64,000 nt of DNA, taken from Nannobrachium achirus. Taxonomy: Eukaryota > Chordata > Actinopteri > Myctophiformes > Myctophidae. Of the stretch, positions 36,650 through 49,099 are shown in pieces. The DNA is taken from contig OY997659.1 of assembly GCA_963921795.1 (NCBI GenBank), forward strand, positions 24,164,659-24,228,658, read 5' to 3'. The notes beneath the pieces are model-generated. The model saw only the letters and a list, made by a program, of their open reading frames with translations. It had not been told where the DNA came from and searched no databases. The stretch's first letter is position 1. Each line of letters begins with the position of its first letter. A program made the translations under genes and the position numbers.

Positions 36650-36815
36650 TTTAGCCTAGGGCGAGGCTTATAACCTAGGGCGAGTACTTCTAGTCGGCCT
36701 GAATTTAACATGTACTTCTAGTCAGTTGTGGTTATAGCTTGTTTGTACTTCTAGTCAGTCTGAATTAACGTGTACTTCTAGTCAGTTGTGGTTATAGCTT
36801 GTATTTGTACTGTTA
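36650..36815. repeat. tandem repeat in the LTR element interior
   Basis: GTACTTCTAGTCAGT-type units recur four times. The longer block AGTTGTGGTTATAGCTTGT occurs twice, about 60 bp apart. Confidence 0.8.
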
Positions 36816-38626
36816 TGTCTGGACCCTATGAATGGTCAGTATTTGTCAGTTTATTACTGTTATGTTCACTGTACCGATAATACTGTGTTTACTCTACGCC
36901 TCTCACTCCCTCGCTTGCCCTCGCGAAGCAGAGTGGGGGAGTCAGAAGCAATATGTTTATCTTTAAGACCGTTTTTATGGACCAGTTCTGTTTTCTGTAA
37001 TATTAAGTACTTTTAAGATGTTTTAAAATGTCTCTGAGAAATTAAAGTTAAGAATTAAGATTAAGAATAACTAACTAAATTATGATGTCTAAATTAATAT
37101 TATATGTTGTAACGTTAAGATTTTAGAACCTCCCATAGGACTATGGGTGTGTATTATACTGTAATTCTCAGTTATTTTTCTGATGAATAGATTCTGTGAG
37201 AATGAGTTTACTGTACTGTATGTGTGAGTGCGGGCATGCGCCTGTGTGTGCGTGAATGCGCTTTAAGCCCTTATCTCTTTTCATTCCTCCCCCACTCTTG
37301 TGTGAGTGTGTGCGTGAGCATCCATGTGACTGATTCATGCCTGCTGAGTGTGTGCGTCTGCTCTTGTATGACTGTGTGTAACCACCTGCCAGCCAAGGCC
37401 GCACTGTTTTTTTGAGATATCTAATGTTTTGGGAACAAGTGTCTCTGTTTTGACCTCCTTTCTCTCATTTTCATAAACATTTTAATTGTTTTCTGTCTAA
37501 GGTATTTTGTTGATGTTCTATCCTGTCTTGTTATGAATACATTTTAGAAAAACTTCATTACCCATAAATCTCTTGTTTTAAAACTTCCTGTTCCCTGGTT
37601 ACCATAACAACCTTTAGACCCATTGTTGAGAAGGACAAGGTCGCTTCTCGCCCCTAAGGCGTATTACTGGTACTAGACACAGTGTCTAGCAACTCTCCCC
37701 ATTCCCGACTGGGACTGTATAGTGCCCTTTTCATTGATTTAAATAATTTAAATTATTTTATTTAACTTCTATGTCACATCTATATTGATGTGCCAAAACG
37801 GGGGAGTGTTTAAGGATTAATTTTGATTTAATTTTGATTTGTTTTTAATTAATTTAATTTGGTTTTTCATTGATTTAAGATTTATTTGAAACTTAATTGG
37901 AAATATTTCTGTTTCATGGGCTGGACGGAGAGATGGAGAGAGGAATGCAGAGTGTGGAAGGAAGGAATCGGGTCACCGGAAATCAACCACGACTGAGGCG
38001 GGGTGCAGACGAACCACCACCTGGACAGGCCAGGACAGTGCATGCCAATCCCACCGCAGCGGCACGAGAAATCGTGCCGGGTTGGTGAGTTTCTGTTGCA
38101 CTGTTGTTATGCCATGTAGTACAAACGCTACCTGAAGAATTAAGTTGTCTTGAACAAATAAACTGGCCAAAAGTTCTCTGCCCCGTAGGAATTAATCACC
38201 TGAAGAAGAGACCCAGAAGAACCCACAGCATCTGCATGTCCTCACCGCCGTCTCTCCATGCCCCACCGTCATCATCGTCCCCACCGTCATCATCACCATC
38301 GTCATCCGATCACTGGACTTATGGACTTTTTTTTAATTCATCTTTTATTACAGGTTTTCATTTTTCATTCTTTATTCTTTATTTGTTTATTACATTTTAA
38401 TTCTGTCTTCATTCATCTGTAAAAAACGATGAAATATTGTGTCACATTTCTTTAACTTTAAGGATTTATTACAGTTCCCTTTTAAAAAAAAATATTACAG
38501 TCCTTTTTGAAAATTAGAATTTCTAAATATTATTAAAGTCTTCATATTATTATTATTATTATTACCCTGATAAAATGTTTAATGTGGAGGTCATATGAAC
38601 CTCATACAAAAATTAAAAGGGTAGAT

Positions 38627-39194
38627 TGATAAGATAAGAATTATGATACATAATTCTATGGTTTGTGTATGAGGCTCATATGACCATATAATATATATAA
38701 TATGAACTGAACTTACAGTATAGAGACCACATTTTGGTCGGATACTGTAGGTTCAGGCTAAACTGATTACAGGTCATAGTAACTTTGGTTGCCCTGGCTA
38801 CGAAATCATGATATACTGTATGTCTGTGGAAAATTACCAACATACGTGTCCCTTTCTTCCTGTTACTTCCTTGTTATGATCTGGGAACAAATGAATGAGT
38901 CCCACGACTTCTACTGTTATAATGTCACTGACTTCCTTGTTATGATCTGGGAACCAATCCATGAGTCCCACGATCTTATACTGTCATAATCTGTACTCTT
39001 TATATACATGTTAACTTCCATTTTGGAAGAGAGAGAGATTTAGAACGCTACCGCTATGGTATGCTCACTGTCTGTCTTCCTTGTCTGACCCTCTCTAAAT
39101 ACAGCAATCTAAAAGATATAGTCCTTTGGTCTCTGTGTTTTATTTTAATTATGGATTTATAGATCCATACTTAACTTTAATAATTTATCTAATA
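38627..39194 (+). repeat. 3' LTR
   Basis: Near-identical to 35356-35926. The 66-codon open frame present in both copies is a consequence of the duplication and is not a recognised gene. Confidence 0.75.
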
Positions 39195-40839
39195 CAGACT
39201 TTCTCTCTGTGAGCACAGCTGTCCTGTTCTCTCATTGGCTAACACAGATCTTCTAGGGGGGCTCGCAACCTCTTTCATACTGTATGATGTCCAGTCTGCG
39301 ACAGAGCCAAATATCAAACCTGCTAGATACTTAGAAACGCTCGGGAAGGCATCGCTGAGGTGTGGTCAGAGAAGTGGCACAGACAAAAACACAAAAACCA
39401 CCCTTTACTAATTGTAGTATAAGATATTGAATATAGATTTGCGTTTACAATAGTTTAAATGTTCTTTTTTTTGTAGGATAGTCTCATGCGGTCTGAAAAA
39501 TCTGAGATGCTAGACTAGTGCTACGTTACAGATAAACATGCCTTTGGCACATATGAACCCCATGAGCCTTTGCCACCCCTATCCGCCACCCATCAATAAA
39601 ATGTAATTAAAGGAGCTGTGAACTGTGTTAGGGCTATGGCAGCCACAGATTGATCACAAAAATGTAGGCAACAAGAAGGGAAACACTGTATAGAATGGAG
39701 TGCAGAGGGGGCGATATAATTCTGTCAAAAGGCCCCGAGAGATTTCAGCCAAATGATTCCCATTTTCGACAAGACGCGTTTTCTTGAAACATTCTTCAGG
39801 GATGATTTTCCCTTCTGTTATGTGTGACTTGAGCCTGTTGGCATGTGCCATGTGTACATATATGAAAAACCACAGCTATGTAGAAATCAGAGGTCACTCC
39901 AGAGTTCCCCGGATTCTCATTTTAGCTGATGCCTCTGCTCTGACTAACCAACACGAGTCCCTCTACAAGAATGTAAACAACACATGTAGGAGGAGGATCA
40001 GCGTGTGGAGGCGCAGGGGACAGCATATGGGGGACTGGAACAACAGGAACCGTGTATTCTGATCAAAGACAGACAACATATTGCCCAAGACAATGAGACA
40101 ATTGTTTTGGGAGAGCAACAGAACTGGGTTGACCCAGTTGTCCATGTTAATGCTGTAACAGTGTTTGTTTACATTATGCTAGCTACCCTGACACAATTTA
40201 GCATCAGTTTCTACACTGAATTTGCCTACATGATTTATGGTTTTACAACTGCAAACAGCCGACTGTGACAACTGTGTAAACATGTAGAATTAAATGGCTT
40301 TGCAGAGAAATATAAGACCGTTAAGTTCAACGTGGCTTTAAATGCATGCTTGTGTGTCATTGAGAAGAGTTTGAGAGAGTCTCTCTCAGGACCATGGCTC
40401 TAACCTAATGTCACCAGGCTTTCTGCCATACTTGGTTTCTATTTTACTGCTAGTGTTCTGATCCGGTCTGGAGCCTGCCTACTGTATCCGGTAATTTTCA
40501 CACACACATATGCATGTACCATTTCTGGATCTGCTCTAAACCTAGACCGGATCAGCAACCTGCAAAGCAACTTGATCCCAGTCTACCATAGCTCTAGTCA
40601 CACAGCAGGATCTTATCGCTTGACCTTTTATCACAGAGCGGACAAATCAAGACGTTTTGAACACTAGGTATCTTGATCTACTTGAATCTCAAAGTAGTGC
40701 TTCTGTTTTGCCTGGCTTATTACTAGTCAATGAAAGAAACACAAAGGCAATCAATGTCTCCTGGATTGGAACAAAAAAAAAAGCAAAAGAGCCGCATTGG
40801 TGCAATCACACACCCAGTACAATTCATAGCTACTAGAAA

Positions 40840-41100
40840 TTCGCGGCGGCTCCATTCCTAGGACTTCGCGCCCTCCGGGCGCTCAGGCAGGACTGCTCTA
40901 TATTTGATCATTGATGCTTGTCTTGTAGCGGGGACTCTGCTGCCGTGCTCTGCACTCACTTGTGGAGGCAGCAGCAGCAGCTGCACATGCAAACACAGTG
41001 GTGTCAAATTTCACTCTCTCTCTCTCTCTCGCTTGACCGCCCCCCCTCCCCTGTTGCCTCCTCTCTCTCGTGCTTAGCGAATGAGCGGACAGCATAGGGT
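40840..41100 (-). promoter_or_regulatory. CpG- and GA-rich block, candidate internal promoter
   Basis: Unlike its AT-rich surroundings it holds GCGGCGGCTCC, CTTCGCGCCCTCCGGGCGC, a CAG run and a CT/GA tract with a CCGCCCCCC box, followed by CTATATTTGATCA. On the minus strand this could be a promoter plus 5' UTR of a shorter pkp4 transcript. No conserved coding segment was found, so this is speculative. Confidence 0.2.
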
Positions 41101-41371
41101 TAAGGGCTGTATTCCTTACGTCCTAGACAACGACTACCTATGAGTTGAAGTCGATGTAAAGGGGGCGTTAATGGGCTTGGAAGTGGGATGCGGCAATAGG
41201 AGGAATGTATATATAAGATAGAAGGGACTAATAGCTTTGCGTCAACACAAAAAGGAAATCCACTCTAGGGCCTCAAAGACAGACGAGAAGCAGCAATCTA
41301 GCGACTGTCAATCTGGGAGTTATTGTAGTGAACAACGATGTACAGGCAGGCACTGATTAGATTATGGTGTC

Positions 41372-41592
41372 CGTAGGAGATGGCTTGTTGGCTGCGGCTT
41401 GTGATTGGCTGAACCGGAGGTAGGGAGCACCCCACTGGGTTCACTTGGAACGCGCGGAGGTGCCGAAAGTGTGTGTGTGGGGGGGGGGGGGGGGGGGGGG
41501 GGGGGTTCAGGTGTGGCTCAAGTCCGCTTGAAACGGCTCGCCTCACGTCGTCTCCACCGAAAACAAGCGCTCCTTTACAAGGCATCTCCTAT
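41372..41592. mobile_element. small inverted-repeat element, dispersed repeat copy B
   Basis: Ends TAGGAGATGGCTTGT and ACAAGGCATCTCCTA. The middle matches 18930-19095. A 27-bp G-run (41479-41505) interrupts it. If the terminal TA is a target duplication it would be Tc1/mariner-like, but this is uncertain. Confidence 0.6.
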
Positions 41593-42670
41593 GGATAATA
41601 TAATAGCATACGGGCAATGATGCTGGAAAGGATACCTAAGGCCTGGCCCCCATGGAGAGCCAGTGCCCTTGATCTGAGAGAGAGAAAAGGGAGAGGGAAG
41701 GGGGAGGCATTCCTAAAGAGTCTCAAAACCTAATTTTCAAACCCTCCAGGCAACCCGAGTGCACTAACCCCCAACTTCCTCCTTGGATGTGCCGTTCCAA
41801 GGACGTCCCAAAAGCGTCTCACCATGCCTCCCCCGTCCTGGGCATGCAACTCCCTTGATGAGTGAGGCTGCTGTGTGGCCCGATGACAACCACACTGATG
41901 ACGATGATAATGACATTGATGGTGATGAGGATTAACAGGACAGGTGGAGCGAGGCATCCCAGGGCTAGGTTCAGACAGACAGCCCTGCGCCTGGGCTCCA
42001 ATGCACCGGTCCTTTGACATCACATCTCTTTGGGAGCAGATTATCCCCCCCCCCCCCCCACACACACACCCATACAAAAATGTTTGCCTCTGCCACAGTG
42101 ATACAGAACGTCAGAAATCTCACAGTTGACAGCATCTCAGGCCCTGCCTCTCATTCCATCAATCTTTCAATTTTGTCCTTTCATCCCTCCCCGCATATCT
42201 CTCTCTCTCTCTCTCTCTTTCCTGTGCAGCTCCATCCCTCCTTCACCTGTATCGCTCTCATCCTTCCATATCCCCCTCCCCCATAGGGTAACTGCTCAGA
42301 GCCAGAATTTCATTTTTATTACTATAATCGAGGCCACAATGCTTATCCTCCTCCAGATTTCTCCTTGTCTGTGTCACAGCCCTGGCAGGTGGGGTAGAGG
42401 AGAGAAGATAAAGACCCTGAGGAGTTGACAAATCCACCAGTCGATTGTAATTAGAGGCCTTATTTTGCCTATGGAGAGAGACAATACACTACTAATACGC
42501 AAATCTCAACCTTTCTCCTGCATTTACAGCGTGAGAAAAACACAACAAATGCAGCACAGCTAAACTACCACAGACACCCGTCTAAAAACGTAACCGTGTC
42601 TGCCGCTATCATCATCACCTTGAGCTGGGTCACTTATACAAAAAAATCACACTCGTGTGAACTGAGCGGT

Positions 42671-42771
<101 letters not shown>

Positions 42772-43085
42772 AACAGCGCCCCTCCCTTAACATGTGTGGT
42801 CAGAAAAGGTTACTGCAGGCAGGCTACAGACAGACAGACAGACACGGAGACAGACAGACAGACAGACAGACCCACACACACGGCCACGTATAGGAGCGTT
42901 GTGACCACCGCTCAAAAAAAACATGTTGTTTGGCCTCATTAAAAAGCAGACATGGGAAAGGGCCGCACGGCAGAGTCTGGAGTGGGTAATATGTCAGCAA
43001 GCTCATCAGTGCTTGAAGAGGGTGCTGAAGTTGTAGTACTCAAAGCAAGGTCGACCCATGAGCTTGTAACAGAACCTTAAAATGG

Positions 43086-43088
<3 letters not shown>

Positions 43089-43138
<50 letters not shown>

Positions 43139-43142
43139 TGTG
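43089..43142. repeat. (GT)n microsatellite
   Basis: About 21 GT units, then TATGTGTGTGTG. Confidence 0.95.
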
Positions 43143-43784
43143 CGTGTGTCCTGTGCAAGAGGCACAGGGGTTCTACTTGTGTAATGGGACTCCCAAAAAG
43201 TTTCCACTGTAGTGTTTTCTAGGAGTTGATGACTTTTGAAACCGCATTGGTGTGGCATGCCTGAGAGGCCCTTTTTGCCATACTCTGTGGTGTAGATAGG
43301 CATGCCCAGGCACAGTTAATTACAGCACTATTCTCTAAGGGGGCAAAGCCTCATGACTAAGGACTAAGGAGAGTTGAGAGAACACACAAAAACAGCCCCG
43401 GCCACAGCAGCACCATTTTCACGGTCTGAGAACACACTCACGTGAAGTGGCTGCGGGACTTCAAGAAATGATCTGCTCAGGACTTTTCTATCACAGGGAA
43501 GAAGTGAACCACACAATTTGAAGGGAGAATAAACACTTCAACCGCTATGAACACATCCAGTGTCCCTGGAGAACAATGCTACTGAACCTGGACTGAGGGG
43601 GGTCTTGCCTGCATTCCTTAATAGCAAACCTAGCATAGTCCAGTTCCAAATAGGCTGAACAGGGGTTGGGTTAGTAGTTTACACACTCACTGACCTTAGG
43701 GACCCCGCCTACTATGACACACATGATCGATCCTCCTGCACCGTTACATAATATCTATTAGTTGGTGTTAGAATAAAAAACTAG

Positions 43785-43972
43785 ACCAGGTCAACCTGGT
43801 TGTGCCAGACCCCCTGTCTGTCATCATCATTTATGACATCATGCCTTTTGTAGGCATGTCATCATCATGTCATCATCATATATACCCTTTATATAGAAAA
43901 CCCGGACAGACAGACAGACCGACATTTGCTTATGTAGGCCTACCCATTTCATGGGTCTGGCAAAAATATCAG
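43785..43972. repeat. dispersed repeat, copy A (inverted copy at 60388-60562)
   Basis: Runs from AGACCAGGTCAACCTGG through TGCCAGACCCCC and a CATCAT-rich centre to GGGTCTGGCAAAAATAT. The GCCAGACCC/GGGTCTGGC ends are inverted. Similarity to the second copy is near complete, apart from a GACA expansion. Confidence 0.8.
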
Positions 43973-44668
43973 ACCCAGTGTGAAGTGAGCAGTGCCTTTT
44001 TTATGAGTTAATTTAATTAAGCGTCCGGGCAAAGCTTGGCCAATGTGACCCTGGGCGTCCCTTTTCTCTGGATAAGCGGACAAAGCCAGATGTAGGAGCG
44101 GTTGGCTAGATTGTAGAGATAAACGCCTGTGTGCCTCTGAAAGGTCCGTTATTAACAGAACTGCTTGAACAAATGTGAGGAATGTTTAAATAATGAACAA
44201 AGGAAAAGGTGCACTGGAGAATTTTTAAAGCTATGTAAGGTGAAACTGAAAGTGAGCACACAGTACAGCAACATCTAAGAGTATATTTCTGAGGTGACAG
44301 TTTACCCTCCACCCCTTCGAAAACAGTAGAGCCTCAATTTTGGTATAATTGTATACTCCATATTTCGGCACTTCATGATGAGCTTAAAATGTCAAACTTT
44401 GCACCTAAATTGCACATTTCTTTCTAAGATAATATTCACAAATCCATACATCCCAAGGGTTGCACCTCCTCCAGGTATGACATAAGAGCAAAATGGCCTC
44501 CATGCGAATATCGACCGAAGGTTAGTTTTCCTGGAGGGCCCTGGGGAGGCCATAATAATACAGTACAGTTTGCTCTGGGATCCTCCTAGAACCACTGATG
44601 AAGTTCTATAAACACAACTAAAAATAGCCATGCAGAGGGAACACTGAAGATGTGTCTATACTTTAGGC

Positions 44669-45086
44669 CAGTGGTTCTCAACCTGTGGGTCGGGACCCCC
44701 AGGGGGGTCCCCAAATTATTTTGGGGGGTCCCCAGATGATTAACCTAATGTACAACATTGTTTTCTCTCTCGAAAAGTAAACAAACCAACATAAAGTTTA
44801 AGCGTACACACATTTTGACAATTGACAATTTAGGGACTTTTTAATACCTCTAAAATTACAAATTAAACATTGGCCAAAAGGTCAAATATTAGAGGCATAA
44901 ATTGTGAAAATAGCCGATCTACATGCTCACAACGCCTCGCGTTTAGCATGTAGATCTGCTATTTTCACAATAGATGTGATATACGAAATGTAATGCCTCA
45001 ACTCTTAGTGCTCGTCAGGGTGGGGGGTCCCCAGTTAAAATATGATTATTTTGGGGGTCACAGCCTGAAAAGGTTGAGGACCACTG
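44669..45086. mobile_element. hAT-like MITE with central family-1 hairpin
   Basis: Exact 8-bp duplication CTTTAGGC (44661-44668, 45087-45094). Ends CAGTGGTTCTCAACCTG and GGTTGAGGACCACTG. The hairpin lies at 44901-44971. Confidence 0.9.
44901..44971. repeat. foldback hairpin, family 1
   Basis: ATTGTGAAAATAGCCGATCT pairs with AGATCTGCTATTTTCACAAT around CGCCTCGCG. It is nearly perfect and sits in the centre of the 44669-45086 MITE. Confidence 0.9.
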
Positions 45087-46295
45087 CTTTAGGCAGTGCT
45101 CAGGGAAGATGGAATGAGACGAGAGGCGTCACAAGCCCTTCTTCTTCTGGGATTAGAGGTAGGAAGCCAACAGGAGAGCAGGCTGATCAATGGGACACTT
45201 TATAGAAGACCTGACCTCATATTCATTGATGCTTGCTCAGTCAGCTTCTCAGGCTCCCTGTCTGGAATAATACAACAGCACTGAATTAAATCTGCCTGGC
45301 GACGCTTAAATACTACGTTATTATGATGATGTAACCAAGCAGACATACAGTCTGGAGAAGCTACAAATCGCAATGCAACTGAGCGACAAAACTCTCTGAC
45401 CCTGGCTAAACAAATCAACATGAGAGTCAACGTGGGCTAATGCACTTCCGACAAAATCATTTCAGGCCTTTTCTACCGCAGTTTGATAAACATGCAATCT
45501 CGTCATTCCTTTTTCTCTACACTCCTTTGATATTGTATAAACTAACTCATTGTGGCTGATTATGTCTAAAATTATCATCTTCATAATGTTGTTTATTATT
45601 GTTATCATGATCATTTATCACAATTATTTACAATAATACATTTAGGTGGGAAAGGATTCTTTTAAATAATTTTCTTAATTACTTAATTGTTGCTCATGGT
45701 GCTTAGAGGTGCCATATATTTGGCCAAATGCTATGTATTGTAATGCAACGTTATTGTGAGCCAGGTGGAGGAAAAGATACAATGTTCTGGGTATTAATGT
45801 CTAAATGTCTAATGATGGAGACGAGGACATGTGCAACAATTGGCCAAATAAAGGTGTCTAATTTAACGGCTTGCTAAGGTTTCTTGAATGATGTAATAAT
45901 TGTAAAACATCAAGTCAAGATTTTCAGTTAATTTCTATAAAATGCAGCCCTAGAACTGTTATGTACTCCATCATGTGTTGTTATTTACCAGATAGGATCA
46001 AACCTTTCTGCCAATCAAATCTCCCTTGTAGGCCAGTAACTGTCTGGACTGAACTTACTCCAGAAGCCTCTAGAGACTGGCCCAATGAGTGTCTGGTTTG
46101 TCCAGAGTCTGGACAGTGGACACCCAAACAATCACTCCCGCCAGTAGAAAACTACTATGTTGTTATACACAGCTAGAACAATTCCTCAGCTGCTGTTGAC
46201 TCTATTGGATCCACCCTGTTCCTCGTCAACCAGGCCAAGGCCAGACGAGGCCACGGCCAAGAGTCATAAAACCATAAGTGGCCAACCCTCCAAGG

Positions 46296-46340
46296 CAGGG
46301 CATGTATCGCTCACACAGTGTGTGAGCGATACATGCCCTG
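46296..46340. repeat. perfect 22-bp inverted repeat with 1-nt spacer
   Basis: CAGGGCATGTATCGCTCACA and its exact complement are separated by one base in all. Every one of the 22 pairs matches. No copy elsewhere in the window was noticed. Confidence 0.95.
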
Positions 46341-47390
46341 TCTCTCACAGAGACACACACACCCACACCAAGATACTTCTTCACTTCCTGCTTTACTTTA
46401 TTCTGGAGCATATTCTCGTTCTCAGCCGTGTTCGATATTTTCCCGGTGGAGGTTCACAGAGCGCCTGACGTTTCTGCTTCAATGACACAGCCTCCCCTCC
46501 TCCACTTTCCAGATGAAGGAGCAGGGGATGGAAAACAAGGTCTAAGGAAAGGAAAAAACATGATTTCTTTCTCTTTGCACTGTTATCCATCAGATTCCCT
46601 GTGTTTTCAGGAGGAGGAATGAATAATGTAATATTCATGTAACAAATATAGGCTGATAAAGACTAACATTTTCCTTACAAACAGTTGTGTTTGTATGCCA
46701 AGGCTCTCCTATCTCATGTCCACATTTTAGCGAAATAGTGCTCAATATGTTTTCTGAGGATCAACTTCGAAGTAATAGTAATTCATTGCACACTTTATGA
46801 AGCTGAATCCATAGGACTGCAGGCACACCCGACTGGCAGAGTACCATTCCTGCAGCTTTCTACTTCTCAAATTACTTCTGACGAAACAGATTAAAAAAAT
46901 ACAAAATAGAGTAGATAATCCAGGAATCGCTAGTTATAATAATTTGTAACTAGAAGATTGTGAATATGTACACCAGAGAGAGTGTAATGTTGATTCTGAA
47001 CCAACATAAAACTGTTGTCCAGCAACCCGAAAGGAGCAGGAACGTGCAGAGAGAAAAAGCACTGCCATTAATATGCAGAAATTGGGTGTATAATAAGCCA
47101 TTATGGATGTGTTACACAGATGGTGGGTCAATGCACTAAAGAGCGGCGGCGCAAAGACAAGACTTAATAACCAGGAACTGCAGAGTGACAGTGCCAAATT
47201 CTCACATTAGCGGCAGACAACACAGAGTCCTGTCAGTAGGCGGGAGAGGATGGGGGGGGCCTTCGGTCTAAATGAACACACTGGTAGAATGCAATCAAAA
47301 GCAGCGCTGCTCGCAAGTCTGTCCTTGATTGGGGCATCTGGGCAAAGCCTGACCGGCAACAGTAAAAAATACAGTTAGAGACAAGTTTGG

Positions 47391-47877
47391 AAGTCGTATG
47401 GTCGACTTCGCTTTATTGATCGCTAGGCGCGCCATTCTGCTTAAATGGAAGGATGCTGCCCCGCCTGTGCTCGACCTGTGGCTTCGCGCTATAATGTCCT
47501 GTCTGGAATTCGAAATGTTGAGGTTCTCAATTGCCGGCTCTGAAAAGAAATTTTATAAAACCTGGAGCCCTTTTATGATGTTCTACCATAATACTCAAAC
47601 GGTGTAGTGTGGCGCTTACCTGTTTGACCAACCCAATACGCAGCAAGCTTTGATTATTTATTCGGCTTTATTGTTTTGATTTATCTACTTTGTTTTATTG
47701 AAAGTTCAACCGTCCTGGGGATTGAGGGTGGGGGGAGGGGGGATAGGGGATGGGTTTTATTCACTCTCATAATAATGTACTCTGTTTTTCTACATGTGAT
47801 GTATCCATCTTTTTGAGATTGTATACCCGCCTCTGGGCTTTGCTTATTTGAGAATTGAATAAAAAGATTTGAAAAGA
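47391..47877 (+). mobile_element. 5'-truncated L1-Tx1-like LINE
   Basis: The C-terminal end of ORF2 is readable at 47398-47607 (FALLIARRAILLKWKDA, then WLRAIMSCLEFEMLRF and FYKTWSPF), which is the usual end of L1/Tx1 reverse-transcriptase proteins. A 3' UTR follows, ending GAATAAAAAGATTTGAAAA. The exact 14-bp duplication AGAGACAAGTTTGG lies at 47377-47390 and 47878-47891. It is a dead-on-arrival copy. Confidence 0.9.
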
Positions 47878-48297
47878 AGAGACAAGTTTGGGGAAAAAAG
47901 AATATACCGGCAGTCGGCAGATAGACAACTGAAGACGAGAGGAATTTGCAGATGGATGGGCAGAAAATGTACCAAAATGTGGGAGACTGTGAGAGAGCAA
48001 GGGAGCATATTACTGTACTACTCACCACCACACAGCCACTCATCCTGAGCTGCAGCCCTAGTAGCCCCAAACCACAGCTCCAGCACGGTGGGCTAGCATG
48101 TTTATACCAGCAGCAGGATCCCTCGAAGGTCGGCCTCTCCACAATCACAGGAAAGCCTCTCGCAAAAAGACCAGAGGGAAAAAAGCCCACACTCACACGC
48201 GTGCCTAGTCTATGACCTCCATAAACCTCCTTCCCTCTCGCTCGCCCTCCCTCTGGTCTCTCCCAACTCCCTTAAAGACCGAGAACGATTAACTTAC

Positions 48298-48400
48298 AGT
48301 CATCTCTCGGTTCTCCGACAGGAATTCGCCTCCGAGGCATACATCTCCAGCCAGTCATTCTAAGTGCAAAGCTCAGGATATCGGCACTGCCTTCCTATCT
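48298..48400 (-). other. candidate alternative first exon of pkp4 (speculative)
   Basis: On the minus strand an ATG ACT at 48303-48298 is followed at once by a strong donor gtaagt. Splicing to coding exon 2, which begins in phase 0, would give MT joined to ELQFERL in frame. An upstream ATG at about 48345 opens a short frame that ends by overlapping this start. There is no family evidence, and the upstream boundary is unknown. Confidence 0.15.
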
Positions 48401-48715
48401 GCGACTCCTGGACGAATGGCATCGACAGGTGCTCCTTCCTTCCCATTGAATTGTCTAAAACAATAGTAACATTCCCGTAGAAGGAATATGTGGGGATAAT
48501 CAGAATTCCTGAAGTCCACTTCAATTGCTTTTTTTTTTTTTTTTTTTTTTGACAGTCAAATCCTTTCCTTGTTCACCATGTAGAACAACAACAGACAGAC
48601 AGACATTTTGCTTTGGGGCAAAATCTGTAATGTTTGAGTAAGGCCTGGCTAGCCGCATTTGGCCCTGAAGTGAAAACCAGGCTATACGAACACTGGAACA
48701 GAGCCATTGAGAAAG

Positions 48716-48828
<113 letters not shown>

Positions 48829-49099
48829 CAGAGAGAGTGAGAAAACAGAGCGGGAGAGAGAGAGAGAGAGAAGGAATGAGTCAGAGTGCATGTCCCTCTA
48901 CAGGCTCAATACTCTGTTTACTCTAGATGGCCTCTCTGATTGTGAATCAATGTGAGACTGGCCATGACAGCGAGCCGCAGCAATCAGCAGCTTAAGCACA
49001 ATCCAACCCCTTTTACCACATTGAATAGTGAAAACAAAAGCAGAGACGACTTGGTATATGGACACACAAGCTTATCAATCCATGCACTGAAGACTCAAT

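Larger units (their letters stand above)
35356..39194 (+). mobile_element. non-autonomous LTR retrotransposon (3.84 kb)
   Basis: Direct repeats of about 570 bp at 35356-35926 and 38627-39194 are nearly identical over their whole length and start TGATAAGATAAG. A purine-rich tract (AAAAATTAAAAGGG) precedes the second. CAGAC flanks both ends (35351-35355, 39195-39199), although the left one lies in a GACA repeat. TGGTCCTTCTCGACTGG, just after the left repeat, could be a primer binding site. The 2.7-kb interior has no recognisable gag or pol reading frame, so it would depend on enzymes from elsewhere. Exact 3' LTR ends are uncertain by a few bases. Strand is inferred from the purine tract. Confidence 0.75.

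Noticed and set aside
35518-38989. Identical 66-codon open frames at 35518-35718 and 38789-38989.
   Set aside because: They are the same sequence within the two LTRs; duplication explains them.
40458-40555. Inverted repeat CTGATCCGGTCT / AGACCGGATCAG.
   Set aside because: Short arms with a ~75-bp spacer and no duplicated flanks; below what I would call an element.
47121-47340. Exon-like conserved segment just before the L1 insertion.
   Set aside because: No open frame matching pkp4 and no splice pair; ordinary intron sequence.
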